DNA of 64,000 nt from an uncultured Prevotellaceae bacterium. GTDB taxonomy: Bacteria > Bacteroidota > Bacteroidia > Bacteroidales > Bacteroidaceae. Below the pieces are notes generated by a model. That model was not told the DNA's origin and did not search any database. It worked only from the letters and a program-made list of their open reading frames with translations. Where the stretch lies: positions 145,034-209,033 of the forward strand of contig OMZE01000004.1 in assembly GCA_900315455.1 (NCBI GenBank). Direction: 5' to 3'. Both the position numbers and the translations under genes were made by a program. Below are positions 50,231 through 59,468 of this stretch, piece by piece; position 1 is the first letter of the stretch, and each line of letters begins with the position of its first letter.

Positions 50231-51025
50231 ATGAGACTATCCATTATCACCATCAACTACAACAATCTTAAAGGTTTGAAAAAGACCATAGAGAGCGTTT
50301 GTTCCCAAACATTCCGCGACTATGAATGGATTGTCATAGATGGCGGTTCCACCGATGGTAGCCGTGAACTCATTGAAGAGAATAAAAGCCATATCCACTA
50401 TTGGGTGAGTGAGCCCGACAACGGCATCTATCATGCCATGAACAAGGGCATTGCGCAAGCGAAAGGCGATTATTGCCAATTCCTTAACTCCGGCGACTAT
50501 TACATCGCGCCCAACACCCTGCAGCAAGTGTTTAGCCATGATGAACTTGCCGATGTGAATTACGGCGACCAGTGGTGCATCAAAGACGGCAAAGTGGTAG
50601 AGAAACGTGTCTATCCCGACCAGATAAACCTCACCTACTTGTTTAGGGCACCTTTGGGCCATCAAGCCGCTTTCTTCCGCACATCTGTCATCAAGGAGCA
50701 TCTTTATAAGGAACAATACTACATCTCTGCCGACCGTGCTTTTTTCCTCGAACTGTATGTCCATGGATTCCAATTCAAACACTTCAATCTGCCCATTGTA
50801 TATTTCGACACCGAAGGCATCGGTTCAAACATTAAGACCTTGGCAGAACGCCGTCGGCAGTTCCGCAGCATCAAAAGAGAATATTTCTCCGACCAAGTAG
50901 TTGCAGACATCGAAAGGCTGATATCAGAAACCGACAACTACCAGTTCGTATGTCGTGTAGCCCCTTTGCGGTGGACATATAACCTATTTAGGGCCATACA
51001 GAGAATAAGAGCCAAATGGAGATAA
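50231..51025 (+). CDS. Glycosyltransferase family 2
   Basis: 264 residues. The GT-A fold starts MRLSIITINYNNLKGL, with the nucleotide-binding IVIDGGSTDGS (residues 36-46) and LNSGDYYIAP, a variant of the usual DXD position. The length and FRAPLGHQAAFFRTSVI region fit the short GT2 group (WcaA-like) that adds a sugar to the undecaprenyl-linked repeat. Donor and acceptor cannot be told from sequence. It overlaps the next GT2 by 10 bp. Confidence 0.88.
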   Translation: MRLSIITINYNNLKGLKKTIESVCSQTFRDYEWIVIDGGSTDGSRELIEENKSHIHYWVSEPDNGIYHAMNKGIAQAKGDYCQFLNSGDYYIAPNTLQQVFSHDELADVNYGDQWCIKDGKVVEKRVYPDQINLTYLFRAPLGHQAAFFRTSVIKEHLYKEQYYISADRAFFLELYVHGFQFKHFNLPIVYFDTEGIGSNIKTLAERRRQFRSIKREYFSDQVVADIERLISETDNYQFVCRVAPLRWTYNLFRAIQRIRAKWR

Positions 51026-51990
51026 CCTGTCCTTTGATTTCCGTCATAGTGCCTGTCTACAATGTAGAGTCCTACCTCCATAGGTGTGTCGACAGCATAC
51101 TTGCCCAGACCTACCCCAACATCGAGGTGGTGCTGATTGATGATGGTTCTCCCGACCGATGTGGCGAGATTTGCGATGACTATGCCCAAAAAGACTCTAG
51201 GGTGATTGTCGTTCACAGGAAAAACGGAGGACTCTCTGCCGCTCGAAATAGTGGCCTTGATGCATGCCATGGCAAATACATTGGTTTTGTCGACAGCGAC
51301 GACTTTATCCATCCTGAGATGTACGAACAACTGTATAACGACATTACCCGTTTCAACACCTCTCTTGCTTTCTGCCACACAGATGTCATCCGTCACGGAA
51401 AAGGAGATGGGAAGATGTATGGCCCAGAAAGCGAAGTCCAATCCAACACCTATGTCATGCGACGTGCGCTCGAAGAATCTATCTGGTGGTCGGCATGGAC
51501 GAAATTATATCATAGGAGCCTGTTCGACAACATCCGCTATCCAGAAGGAAAGACCAATGAAGACTTGCCGGTGACTATACGCATTTTTGACCGTTGCAAC
51601 CAAATTGCCATTAATTACAATAAGTTATATTATTATTGTATCCGTGAGAATAGCATCACCACATCAAGACTCAATCCTCGTAAGTTCGACATCATCAGCA
51701 ATGCATCGAATGTGATAGACTATCTCCATGGCACTCATCCCGAATTGATGCCAGCAGCGAGAGGAATTCTGCTTTCCAATGCATTGGGACTACTCTTGAA
51801 ATTACGCAATTATCAGGGCAACGACCTGGAGACAGAACGAAGAAAAACGCTCGCTGCTATCCGACGAAATTGGCCGTCATTACTCACCAATACCCATCTC
51901 AGCGCAGGGCAACGCGCCCTGCTTTCTGCAGCCGCCCTCCATCCGCAGGTGCTCTATCGCTGTTATGACCTGGGTAAAAAAATAAAGTGA
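51016..51990 (+). CDS. Glycosyltransferase family 2
   Basis: 324 residues, typical GT2: LISVIVPVYNVESYLHRCVD, IDDGSPDRCGEICDD, GGLSAARNSGLD and the DXD variant FVDSDDFIHPEMYEQL. The C-terminal half is helical and contains WWSAWTKLYHRSLF (the common W-xKLY motif). Overlaps neighbours at both ends, so expression is coupled in the EPS operon. Sugar specificity unknown. Confidence 0.9.
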   Translation: MEITCPLISVIVPVYNVESYLHRCVDSILAQTYPNIEVVLIDDGSPDRCGEICDDYAQKDSRVIVVHRKNGGLSAARNSGLDACHGKYIGFVDSDDFIHPEMYEQLYNDITRFNTSLAFCHTDVIRHGKGDGKMYGPESEVQSNTYVMRRALEESIWWSAWTKLYHRSLFDNIRYPEGKTNEDLPVTIRIFDRCNQIAINYNKLYYYCIRENSITTSRLNPRKFDIISNASNVIDYLHGTHPELMPAARGILLSNALGLLLKLRNYQGNDLETERRKTLAAIRRNWPSLLTNTHLSAGQRALLSAAALHPQVLYRCYDLGKKIK

Positions 51991-51995
51991 AGCAC

Positions 51996-53009
51996 ATGAA
52001 GCCAACTGCCAACGCCCTCTCTATTATCATACCCGTCTACAACAAAGCCGGTTATGTGGCACGTTGTCTTCAATCTGTTCTCGAACAAGACTATACAGAC
52101 TTTGAACTCATCATCATCGATGATGGTTCTACGGACGAGTCAGCCAGTATCATCCGGCAATACACCGACCCACGCATCACATTCATTTCCACCACCAACC
52201 AAGGCGTGTCTGCAGCACGTAACCGGGGCATTGCTGAAGCCAGCGGTGAGTATCTGCTATTCATCGATGCCGACGACTATATTTCACCCTTTTACCTGAG
52301 CCATATCATGCAAACCTGCACGACTCAGGAAGCCGATCTTTATGTATGGGGTGTCACCAAGGATTTCGCCGATGGCCGTAAGATAGCCAAGGTGCCGGAA
52401 AAGCAAGGATTATTACAAGCAAATAATTTCCTTCATGAGATGGTAGAAGAACAATATCATCGTCATGTAGGCATCATGGGGTACATTCCCAACAAACTCA
52501 TTAAGCGTGATTTGGTAATGAGCCACGGCATCAGGTTCGACACCCAGAAGAAGTTGCTCGAAGACTACGACTTCTTTCTTTCCTACTATGCTCATGTACA
52601 GACCGCATATTTCTTCGACGAAAGTGGTTATCACTATGTGGAGCATCCACCCACTCCTGGAGTCACTCGAAAGGTAGACTACCTCTCCCTTATCGACATT
52701 CACCGGCGTTGTATGCTGCTCTCTTCCATGAGCGCAGACTCCAGCCATGACTATAATTTGGTTCTCAAAGCCATAGGCCGACTCACTTTGGCCATGTTTT
52801 TGGAGATGCATCCTGTTTCTTTCAAAGAAGTGTCCCAAAAGATGTCGGAAATCTTTCATAGGCATTTCTGTGAGAACGGCTTGCGGCTCATCCGTCCCAA
52901 ACAGCGCAAATTACGATGGCTGCTGTTGAGTAGGAGCAAAATGTCAGTATTTGTATATCTGGAATGTCGTCAGGCATTTTTGAAAACGAGAAATCGTATC
53001 AAGCAATGA
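51996..53009 (+). CDS. Glycosyltransferase family 2
   Basis: 337 residues from the ATG at 51996; a GTG at 51987 overlapping the previous stop as GTGA would add three residues. Motifs: LSIIIPVYNKAGYVARCLQS, IIDDGSTDESASII, NQGVSAARNRGIAEASGEY and LFIDADDYISP. The rest is helical with a basic C-terminus. The end overlaps the pyruvyltransferase start (ATGA at 53006-53009). Acceptor unknown. Confidence 0.88.
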   Translation: MKPTANALSIIIPVYNKAGYVARCLQSVLEQDYTDFELIIIDDGSTDESASIIRQYTDPRITFISTTNQGVSAARNRGIAEASGEYLLFIDADDYISPFYLSHIMQTCTTQEADLYVWGVTKDFADGRKIAKVPEKQGLLQANNFLHEMVEEQYHRHVGIMGYIPNKLIKRDLVMSHGIRFDTQKKLLEDYDFFLSYYAHVQTAYFFDESGYHYVEHPPTPGVTRKVDYLSLIDIHRRCMLLSSMSADSSHDYNLVLKAIGRLTLAMFLEMHPVSFKEVSQKMSEIFHRHFCENGLRLIRPKQRKLRWLLLSRSKMSVFVYLECRQAFLKTRNRIKQ

Positions 53010-54169
53010 ACATCGCATTGTATGCACACGGAGGCAGTGGCAACCATGGCTGTGAGGCATTGGTCCGTTCCACCATCAAGGCGCTCGGCATCAATGGCAA
53101 TCAATTCACGGTGTTCTCTGAACATCCGAAGGAAGACCTGGCATATCATCTCGACCAACTTTCCACTGTCAAGCCGACATCCAATCCATTACCTACGGGC
53201 TTCCGAAGACTGCTCTACAACCTTCGGATGAAATGGAGTCCTGACGACCGTATCTATTACAAGACCATCTATCGTTCCTTTCCCGAACGCATTGGCAACT
53301 GCGACATCGCTTTGGCAATTGGTGGCGACAACTATTGCTACAGTGGTTTTACCGAGCGGTTCAGCATACTCAACGACATGTTAACTCATCGGGGCATCCC
53401 AACCGTGCTTTGGGGATGCTCCATCGACCCAGAGCGTATCAATCCCGTGATGCTCCGTGACCTTAGCAAATACCACCTTATCACAGCCCGCGAAAGCATC
53501 ACCCATCGGGCCTTGTTAGACCATGGATTAAAACATGTCCATCTCATCCCCGATACGGCTTTCTGTCTCGACCGCAAGTTGTCATCTCTCCCTTTGGAAG
53601 TAGAAACAGATATCGTAGGCATCAATGTCAGTCCGCTTATTATGAGGCAAGAGCCAAAGTCTGGCATCACGATAGACAATTATCGTCATCTTATCCGGCA
53701 TATCCTGACTGCCACGCCCTATTCTCTCATGCTCATCCCCCATGTGGTGTGGAAAGGCAATGACGATAGAGTTCCCCTTCAAGTTCTCTACGAAGAGTTT
53801 AAAGACAGCCTAAGAATCATCATGCTCGACGACTCTGATGCCGAATCGCTCAAAGGCTATATCAGTCGTTGCCGTTTTCTCGTTGCAGCCCGCACCCATG
53901 CTTCCATTGCAGGCTATTCCACTGGCGTGCCCACACTCGTGGTAGGCTATTCTGTCAAGGCCAAAGGCATCGCCACCGACCTGTTTGGCGACGACACTCA
54001 TTTTGTCGTCCCCATTTCATCGTTGCTAGAACCAGCCCAACTCACTCACGCCTTCCAATGGATAGTGTCACATGAGGATGAGATACGTCAACGATACAAG
54101 AACGTCATCAACAACTATATGGCCCCATTACAACAATTACCCCGAATCCTTCAGGATTTGTGTCAATAA
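53006..54169 (+). CDS. Polysaccharide pyruvyl transferase family protein
   Basis: 387 residues from the ATG at 53006, coupled by ATGA to the preceding GT2. The N-terminus MNIALYAHGGSGNHGCEALVRS is the characteristic glycine/His-rich first motif of the PS_pyruv_trans family; later DIALAIGGDNYCYSG, GIPTVLWGCSIDP, ARESITHRALLDHG and VAARTHASIAGYSTGVPTLV are the usual blocks. Family members attach ketal pyruvate (from phosphoenolpyruvate) to a sugar of the polymer, adding negative charge. Length is typical. Confidence 0.9.
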   Translation: MNIALYAHGGSGNHGCEALVRSTIKALGINGNQFTVFSEHPKEDLAYHLDQLSTVKPTSNPLPTGFRRLLYNLRMKWSPDDRIYYKTIYRSFPERIGNCDIALAIGGDNYCYSGFTERFSILNDMLTHRGIPTVLWGCSIDPERINPVMLRDLSKYHLITARESITHRALLDHGLKHVHLIPDTAFCLDRKLSSLPLEVETDIVGINVSPLIMRQEPKSGITIDNYRHLIRHILTATPYSLMLIPHVVWKGNDDRVPLQVLYEEFKDSLRIIMLDDSDAESLKGYISRCRFLVAARTHASIAGYSTGVPTLVVGYSVKAKGIATDLFGDDTHFVVPISSLLEPAQLTHAFQWIVSHEDEIRQRYKNVINNYMAPLQQLPRILQDLCQ

Positions 54170-54211
54170 TTCAAGAAACAACAATTCGGATAATCGGGAT
54201 TAAAAATCTAT

Positions 54212-55246
54212 ATGACCTCTATCATTATCGGCTGCTATAATGTTGCTCCCTGGCTTCGAGAGAAGCGGCTCATGGACATCAGGCAACAAAGCGATGCCAA
54301 TATTGAAATCATTCTAGTCGACGACGGCTCCACCGACGACACACCTGTTCTCCTCCAAGCACTTGCCGAAGAAGACTCTCGTATCCGTGTCATCACCAAG
54401 GAGAACGGCGGATTGGGCAGCGCACGAAATGCCGGACTGGAAGCAGCCCGAGGAAAGTATATATGGTTTTATGATGTAGACGACGAGGCCGAACCACATT
54501 TGGTCGAAAAGAATATAGAATGGATGACGACCCATCACACCCAACTGAACATTTTCAGTTTCAAGGCCACTACACCGGCGCAGCATCTCACCGAAGATGT
54601 TATCTTCGAAGAACAATTGGTAGAGAGCAACGACGTTTTGCACGACATTTTCCTCGACAAACTGTTTTTCGTGCGCTACGGCAACGGCTTTGCTTGGAAC
54701 AAGTTCTACAAACGCTCTTTCCTCGAGAATCACGGCATCCGTTTTGGCAACCAGCGCATCCAGCAAGACGAGTTATTCAACCTTCAGATATATCCATTGG
54801 CACAAAGAGTCTATATCTCCTCAGAGCCACTCTATCATTACTATATTTACGAGCAAGGCAATGCCCGTTCACAATACATCCCCCATCGATATGCGATTTA
54901 TCGCTCTATCTTTGAAGGAATCCGTCATTTCTCAGAAAAATGGTCTCTGCATGATTCCCGGCTCGAAGATTATATGTATCGGCGTCTATACGACGGCTTA
55001 TCGCAAACCATCTTGTTCAACACCTTCCATCCCGACTCTCCGCTCGACAAAAAGCAGAAGAAAGAAGAAATCATGCGTATACTTCGCGACCCTTATGCCC
55101 AAGCCTGCATCGAATACAAGACTCAACATCAGCCACGCAGTATGGAGCGAAAACTCTATCTGAAGGCTTTCCGATATCAGTCTTTCAACGGCATCCGCCT
55201 GCTCCGCAAGGGCTTCGCGATATTGAGAAAGATGAAGAATCTCTGA
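54212..55246 (+). CDS. Glycosyltransferase family 2
   Basis: 344 residues. MTSIIIGCYNVAPWLREKR, LVDDGSTDDTPVLLQALAE and ITKENGGLGSARNAGLEAARGKYIWFYDVDDEAEPH give a standard GT-A domain with a DVDD DXD. The second half includes FAWNKFYKRSFLE, as in capsule GT2s. It begins 42 bp after the pyruvyltransferase and precedes the flippase by 5 bp. Confidence 0.88.
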   Translation: MTSIIIGCYNVAPWLREKRLMDIRQQSDANIEIILVDDGSTDDTPVLLQALAEEDSRIRVITKENGGLGSARNAGLEAARGKYIWFYDVDDEAEPHLVEKNIEWMTTHHTQLNIFSFKATTPAQHLTEDVIFEEQLVESNDVLHDIFLDKLFFVRYGNGFAWNKFYKRSFLENHGIRFGNQRIQQDELFNLQIYPLAQRVYISSEPLYHYYIYEQGNARSQYIPHRYAIYRSIFEGIRHFSEKWSLHDSRLEDYMYRRLYDGLSQTILFNTFHPDSPLDKKQKKEEIMRILRDPYAQACIEYKTQHQPRSMERKLYLKAFRYQSFNGIRLLRKGFAILRKMKNL

Positions 55247-55251
55247 AATAG

Positions 55252-56823
55252 ATGAGTTACGCCGACAGCAACAAACTGATTATCAAGAACACCCTGCTGC
55301 TCTATGGCCGTATGTTCCTGGCCATGGCGGTAGCCCTCTTCACCTCCCGTGTCGTGCTGCAGACCATTGGGGTGGAAGACTATGGAATACGTGGTGTTGT
55401 GGGAAGTGTTGTAAGCATCATAGGCTTCCTGAATGGTTCACTGGCCGCATCCACATCGCGTTTCATCACCTTCGAACTGGGACGGAAAGAGAAAGGCTCC
55501 GACAAAAACGTCCTCAATATCACGTTCAACACAGCGTTTACCGTTCACCTCATATTGGCTGTTGTCGTCATTCTTGTCTTGGAAACCATGGGCATTTGGT
55601 TCCTCGAAAACAAGTTGGTCATCCCAGAAGGAAGGCTGTGGGCAGCACGATGGGTTTTCCATCTCTCCATTCTGAGCATGTTTGTGGGGTTCACACAGAT
55701 TCCCTACAATGCCAGCATCATCTCACATGAGCGGTTCGACATCTACGCGTATGTGGAAACGGTGAATATATTCCTCCGGCTGGGCGCGGTCTATCTGTTG
55801 GTCATAGGCAATTTCGACAAGTTGGTGCTCTACAGCATCCTCACCACTTGCATCAGCATAGGTATTGCATTGTATTACCGGTTCTTCTGTATACGCCATT
55901 TCGAAGAATGTCATCTGTCCATGAGGTTCGACAAAGGCATTTTCAAGCGGATGATGGTCTTTTCCGGATGGAATGTGTATTACAACGGCGCCCTGGCGGC
56001 GAGAGGACAGGGTGTCACCATGCTGATCAACATGTTTTTTGGAGTGGCGGTCAATGCAGCAAGCAGCATCTCCGGACAAGTGATTAATAATGTCAGGGGA
56101 TTCACCAACAACATCCTGGCTGCGATCCGACCGCAAATCACCAAGTCCTTCGCAAAAGGCGAATACGAGCGTACCAACAGCCTCATTCATTACGCTTCAG
56201 TCGTCATCCTATACCTGATGGCATTGTTGATGCTGCCGCTTATCACAGAAACGTATTACGTGCTCTGGCTTTGGTTGGGCATAGTGCCCGAATGGACTGT
56301 GGTCTTCTGCCGGTTTGCCTTGATCAATAACCTCTGGGTGGCACTGTGCTACCCTTTGCTCACCATTACCGATGCGGCGGAAAAGAACAAATACCCATGT
56401 ATGATCAACGGCACATTATATCTCATGGCATTCCCTATATGCTATCTGGTGTTCCGATTCTTCCACTTGGTATGGTTCGGGGTCTTCTACAACACCATCA
56501 CCATTTTCATGGCTTTCATGTTGTATTGCTGGCTCGCCCAAAAATATCTTCCAACTTTTTCCATGCGAAGGCATTTTGTGAGGTTCTTTTTGAAGAATCT
56601 GATGATGATTTGCATGATATTGGCTCTCTTGCTTCTGGTCAAGCAGACGATGCCACAAGGTCTCATTCGCCTGGCTACGATATGTGTGCTGTCAACGGCT
56701 CTCCTTCTTACAAGTGCCTACTATTTCGGGATGGACAAAGAGATGCAGGCACAGGCAAAGGGGGCTGTCTCGAAATACTTCAATAGATTTAGGAAAAAAC
56801 CAAAGCCAAACGATGCCAACTGA
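55252..56823 (+). CDS. Polysaccharide flippase, Wzx-type (MOP superfamily)
   Basis: 523 residues with about 14 hydrophobic helices over the whole length, starting LIIKNTLLLYGRMFLAMAVA and continuing through VSIIGFLNGSLAAS and ANSIS-like VAVNAASSISGQVINNVRGF. This is the pattern of MOP-family oligosaccharide flippases. It would move the lipid-linked repeat unit to the periplasm for polymerisation by a Wzy not found in this window. The last 11 bp overlap a truncated GT2 start. Confidence 0.9.
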   Translation: MSYADSNKLIIKNTLLLYGRMFLAMAVALFTSRVVLQTIGVEDYGIRGVVGSVVSIIGFLNGSLAASTSRFITFELGRKEKGSDKNVLNITFNTAFTVHLILAVVVILVLETMGIWFLENKLVIPEGRLWAARWVFHLSILSMFVGFTQIPYNASIISHERFDIYAYVETVNIFLRLGAVYLLVIGNFDKLVLYSILTTCISIGIALYYRFFCIRHFEECHLSMRFDKGIFKRMMVFSGWNVYYNGALAARGQGVTMLINMFFGVAVNAASSISGQVINNVRGFTNNILAAIRPQITKSFAKGEYERTNSLIHYASVVILYLMALLMLPLITETYYVLWLWLGIVPEWTVVFCRFALINNLWVALCYPLLTITDAAEKNKYPCMINGTLYLMAFPICYLVFRFFHLVWFGVFYNTITIFMAFMLYCWLAQKYLPTFSMRRHFVRFFLKNLMMICMILALLLLVKQTMPQGLIRLATICVLSTALLLTSAYYFGMDKEMQAQAKGAVSKYFNRFRKKPKPNDAN

Positions 56824-56917
56824 GAAAGAGTCCGTCAGTATCATCGTGTCAGTCTACAATCAGGAACGGCATTTGGGGAGAAGGCTGAAAAAATGTATAC
56901 TACAGTCTTGCCGATAA
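56813..56917 (+). pseudogene. Truncated GT2 glycosyltransferase start (34 codons)
   Basis: MPTEKESVSIIVSVYNQERH... opens exactly like a GT2, including the SVYNQE motif and RRLKKCILQS helix, then hits a stop at 56915-56917. The ATG overlaps the flippase stop as a coupled gene would. Everything after residue 34 is missing; the next 46 bp lead into the LicD gene, so most of the gene was deleted when the LicD module was inserted or exchanged. Confidence 0.8.
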
Positions 56918-56963
56918 ACGGCAGCCCTCTCTAAGCCACTTCTTCCAATCCAACAAGAATAGA

Positions 56964-57935
56964 ATGGTCAACTCGAGGAAAGATATTCCACAATTCCAGA
57001 AAGCCCTTTTAGTAGTATATAAAGAGTTTGCTGCTTTTTGCAGGCAACACGACATTACTTTTTATGCAGCCTACGGCACAATGATTGGTGCCATCAGGCA
57101 TCATGGGTTCATACCATGGGATGATGACATCGATGTTTTCATGAAAAGGGATGAATATGAGAGGTTTGTGTCATTACGTCACACGTTGGAAGGTACTTCA
57201 TATAGAATCTCTATTTATCTCGATGGAGACAGTCCTTATCCGTTTGCCAAATTCCACTCCACTAAGGGCACGATTTGGGAATATCCGCAGTTTCCCTTTG
57301 TCATCGGCCCGTGGATAGATGTCTTTCCAATAGACGAAGGTGACGAAACTGATCCTGTTGCAAATAAAGCGTTGGAGGAGTTTCATTATACCATGTGGAA
57401 ATACCGGAAATCCATTGCACATTCATCATGGCAGAATATCCTTCATGACTTTACACATTTCAACATTGTGAATGCATCCGTCAAAGCCTTCAAAAAAATA
57501 CGTTTTGCACCTTTCAAACAAAAATACATCAAAGAGATTAGTACTTGCATCAACAAGATTAGAAAGATAAAGGGGAAAACTCTCAGGTGTTACAGCACGG
57601 CTTTGACCAATGAGGTCTTTGAGAAGCAATGGTTCGAGAAACCCGTCAGTGTTCCTTTTGAGGATACAACGATTTTTGTACCCAATGGTTACCATGAGTT
57701 TTTATCAAAACTTTATGGTGATTACATGCAAATCCCACCTGAAGACAAAAGAGCAAGCCACGATGAATTTTATATCGATTTGGAAAACACGAAGACCATA
57801 GACGATATATTAAAAGAGAACAAAGACCTCTTCTCCCTTGAACGCCCACTATCTCTCAAAATCATTTGGTATGAGATAAAACATCGCAAGAAAGGTTATT
57901 TGCGAAATATTAAGAACAACAAGAAAACCGAATAA
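56964..57935 (+). CDS. LicD-family phosphotransferase
   Basis: 323 residues. The nucleotidyltransferase-fold signature is AAYGTMIGAIRHHGFIPWDD then DIDVFMKRDEY (Asp53, 54, 55, 57). VIGPWIDVFPIDEGDE follows, as in LicD. The family transfers phosphocholine or a polyol phosphate from a CDP donor to a glycan; human fukutin and FKRP, in the same family, use CDP-ribitol. With the IspD-like gene at 48380 this suggests phosphoryl-polyol substitution of the polymer. Codon use is much more AT-rich than the genes before 56.8 kb. Confidence 0.86.
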   Translation: MVNSRKDIPQFQKALLVVYKEFAAFCRQHDITFYAAYGTMIGAIRHHGFIPWDDDIDVFMKRDEYERFVSLRHTLEGTSYRISIYLDGDSPYPFAKFHSTKGTIWEYPQFPFVIGPWIDVFPIDEGDETDPVANKALEEFHYTMWKYRKSIAHSSWQNILHDFTHFNIVNASVKAFKKIRFAPFKQKYIKEISTCINKIRKIKGKTLRCYSTALTNEVFEKQWFEKPVSVPFEDTTIFVPNGYHEFLSKLYGDYMQIPPEDKRASHDEFYIDLENTKTIDDILKENKDLFSLERPLSLKIIWYEIKHRKKGYLRNIKNNKKTE

Positions 57936-58005
57936 TCAATGGAAATGAGTCATACCAGTGTATAAAGTAGAGTTTTTTTGAAAATCAAGTGATACATTTA
58001 TTGAA

Positions 58006-58358
58006 ATGATACAGCCCAATCTATTATATGTACTTGTCAGTTCAGACGATGATCTATATCTGGAACAGGCATTTATTTCCATGTATTCTGCCAAATATCA
58101 CATGCCCGAAGCCCATATCACCCTTTTGACAGATAAAGCGACAGAATCTACATTAACCAATAATCGGGAAAAAGAAGTCCTATATGCAGACGATATCATT
58201 TCTGTCGACTTGGACACACAAAAATATAATGCTCGCCAAAGATCAAGAATTCATAAAACGAGCGCAAGACAATATGTAAAAGGAGACTCCTTTACATTGG
58301 AAACTTAGGTCAATATATAAAACTCGAATATTCACCATGTTGGAAAAGGTCTTATTGA
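58006..58358 (+). pseudogene. Broken glycosyltransferase-like gene (frameshift and deletion)
   Basis: A 100-codon frame opens LLYVLVSSDDDLYLEQAFIS..., a typical start of GT-A sugar transferases that scan stored nucleotide sugars, and reaches KTSARQYVKGD, after which the family would read LLYID. In the main frame it then ends (SFTLET, stop near 58308). In the next frame LLYIGNLGQYIKLEYSPCWK continues to a stop at 58358. So at about 58285-58287 one base is lost, and most of the middle of the gene is missing too. Confidence 0.7.
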
Positions 58359-58411
58359 AACACAATACAATCAGACAAATCATTTCATAACAAGACACAG
58401 CATTCACGCAT

Positions 58412-59437
58412 ATGGTCAGCGTAATCATACCAATATATAATATTGAATCTTATTTATCGAAATGTTTGGACAGCGTTTTGCGACAAACATATACCGATTT
58501 GGAAATCATTTTGGTAAATGATGGTTCAACAGACAAATCAGGCATCATTTGTGAAAAATATGCAGAAAAAGAGAGAAGAATCAAATATATTTATCAGAAG
58601 AATGAAGGCCTTTCCAGTGCGAGGAACACTGGTTTGCGTGTAGCCTCTGGAGATTACATACTGATGGTGGACGGAGATGACGCCTTGCATCCTCAGATGA
58701 TAGAAATTCTGCATCATCTTATCAATAGTGGTGATTATGATTTCTCCATGTGTTATGGACTAAAGGTGAAAGATATAGACAACCTGACTTCTGAGACATT
58801 TAAAGAACCTTTTGAAAAAAAAGAATTAGTAGAGTTAACATCAGAATCTTGCATTATGAACCTGTATTCTAGGAAAAACATTGAGGTTCAATACAATGTG
58901 GTCTGGAACAAACTATACAAACGCAGTTTGCTAATTGACAACTTTTTCAAGAAATTGCCTGTCAAAGACGTTGCTCAAGATGTCGAATTCAATATCCGTA
59001 TTTATCTACGCATGAGAAAAGCCATATTTTTGCCAAAGAGTTTATATTGGTATAATCAGCGTCCTAAGTCATTATCAAGACAAGGTATTGATATTCGTTG
59101 GGTGAGTGTCATAATTACATATCTGAATAGTTTGAATGACATTCCCGCAGACCAGGAACGATTACGAGCATACGGCCTTAGGCATTTATACCGTATTATG
59201 CCCCAAAGGGTATATTGGTCAAAAGGAACTCCATGTCATCAAAAAGCAATAGAAATTGCCAATGACATAAGGAAGCAAACGATAGCAGAACTCTTAAAAA
59301 ACTCTTATATTTCAATATTTGAAAAGATAGCACTCACCACATTCAATTACATACGTTTCACTTATGCCATGTACATAAAAACTGCAGGTTTTTTGATCTC
59401 GCTAAAATCGTCATCAACAAAAGACAACATGGCCTGA
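58412..59437 (+). CDS. Glycosyltransferase family 2
   Basis: 341 residues. MVSVIIPIYNIESYLSKCLD, LVNDGSTDKSGIICEKYAE, NEGLSSARNTGLRVASGDYI and LMVDGDDALHPQM mark the GT2 domain. NVVWNKLYKRSLLID is the common C-terminal module motif. A+T is high, like the LicD gene, and unlike the first glycosyltransferases of the locus. Donor unknown. Confidence 0.88.
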   Translation: MVSVIIPIYNIESYLSKCLDSVLRQTYTDLEIILVNDGSTDKSGIICEKYAEKERRIKYIYQKNEGLSSARNTGLRVASGDYILMVDGDDALHPQMIEILHHLINSGDYDFSMCYGLKVKDIDNLTSETFKEPFEKKELVELTSESCIMNLYSRKNIEVQYNVVWNKLYKRSLLIDNFFKKLPVKDVAQDVEFNIRIYLRMRKAIFLPKSLYWYNQRPKSLSRQGIDIRWVSVIITYLNSLNDIPADQERLRAYGLRHLYRIMPQRVYWSKGTPCHQKAIEIANDIRKQTIAELLKNSYISIFEKIALTTFNYIRFTYAMYIKTAGFLISLKSSSTKDNMA

Positions 59438-59468
59438 GGGAATTACAAAATATCAGTTGACACTCAAT

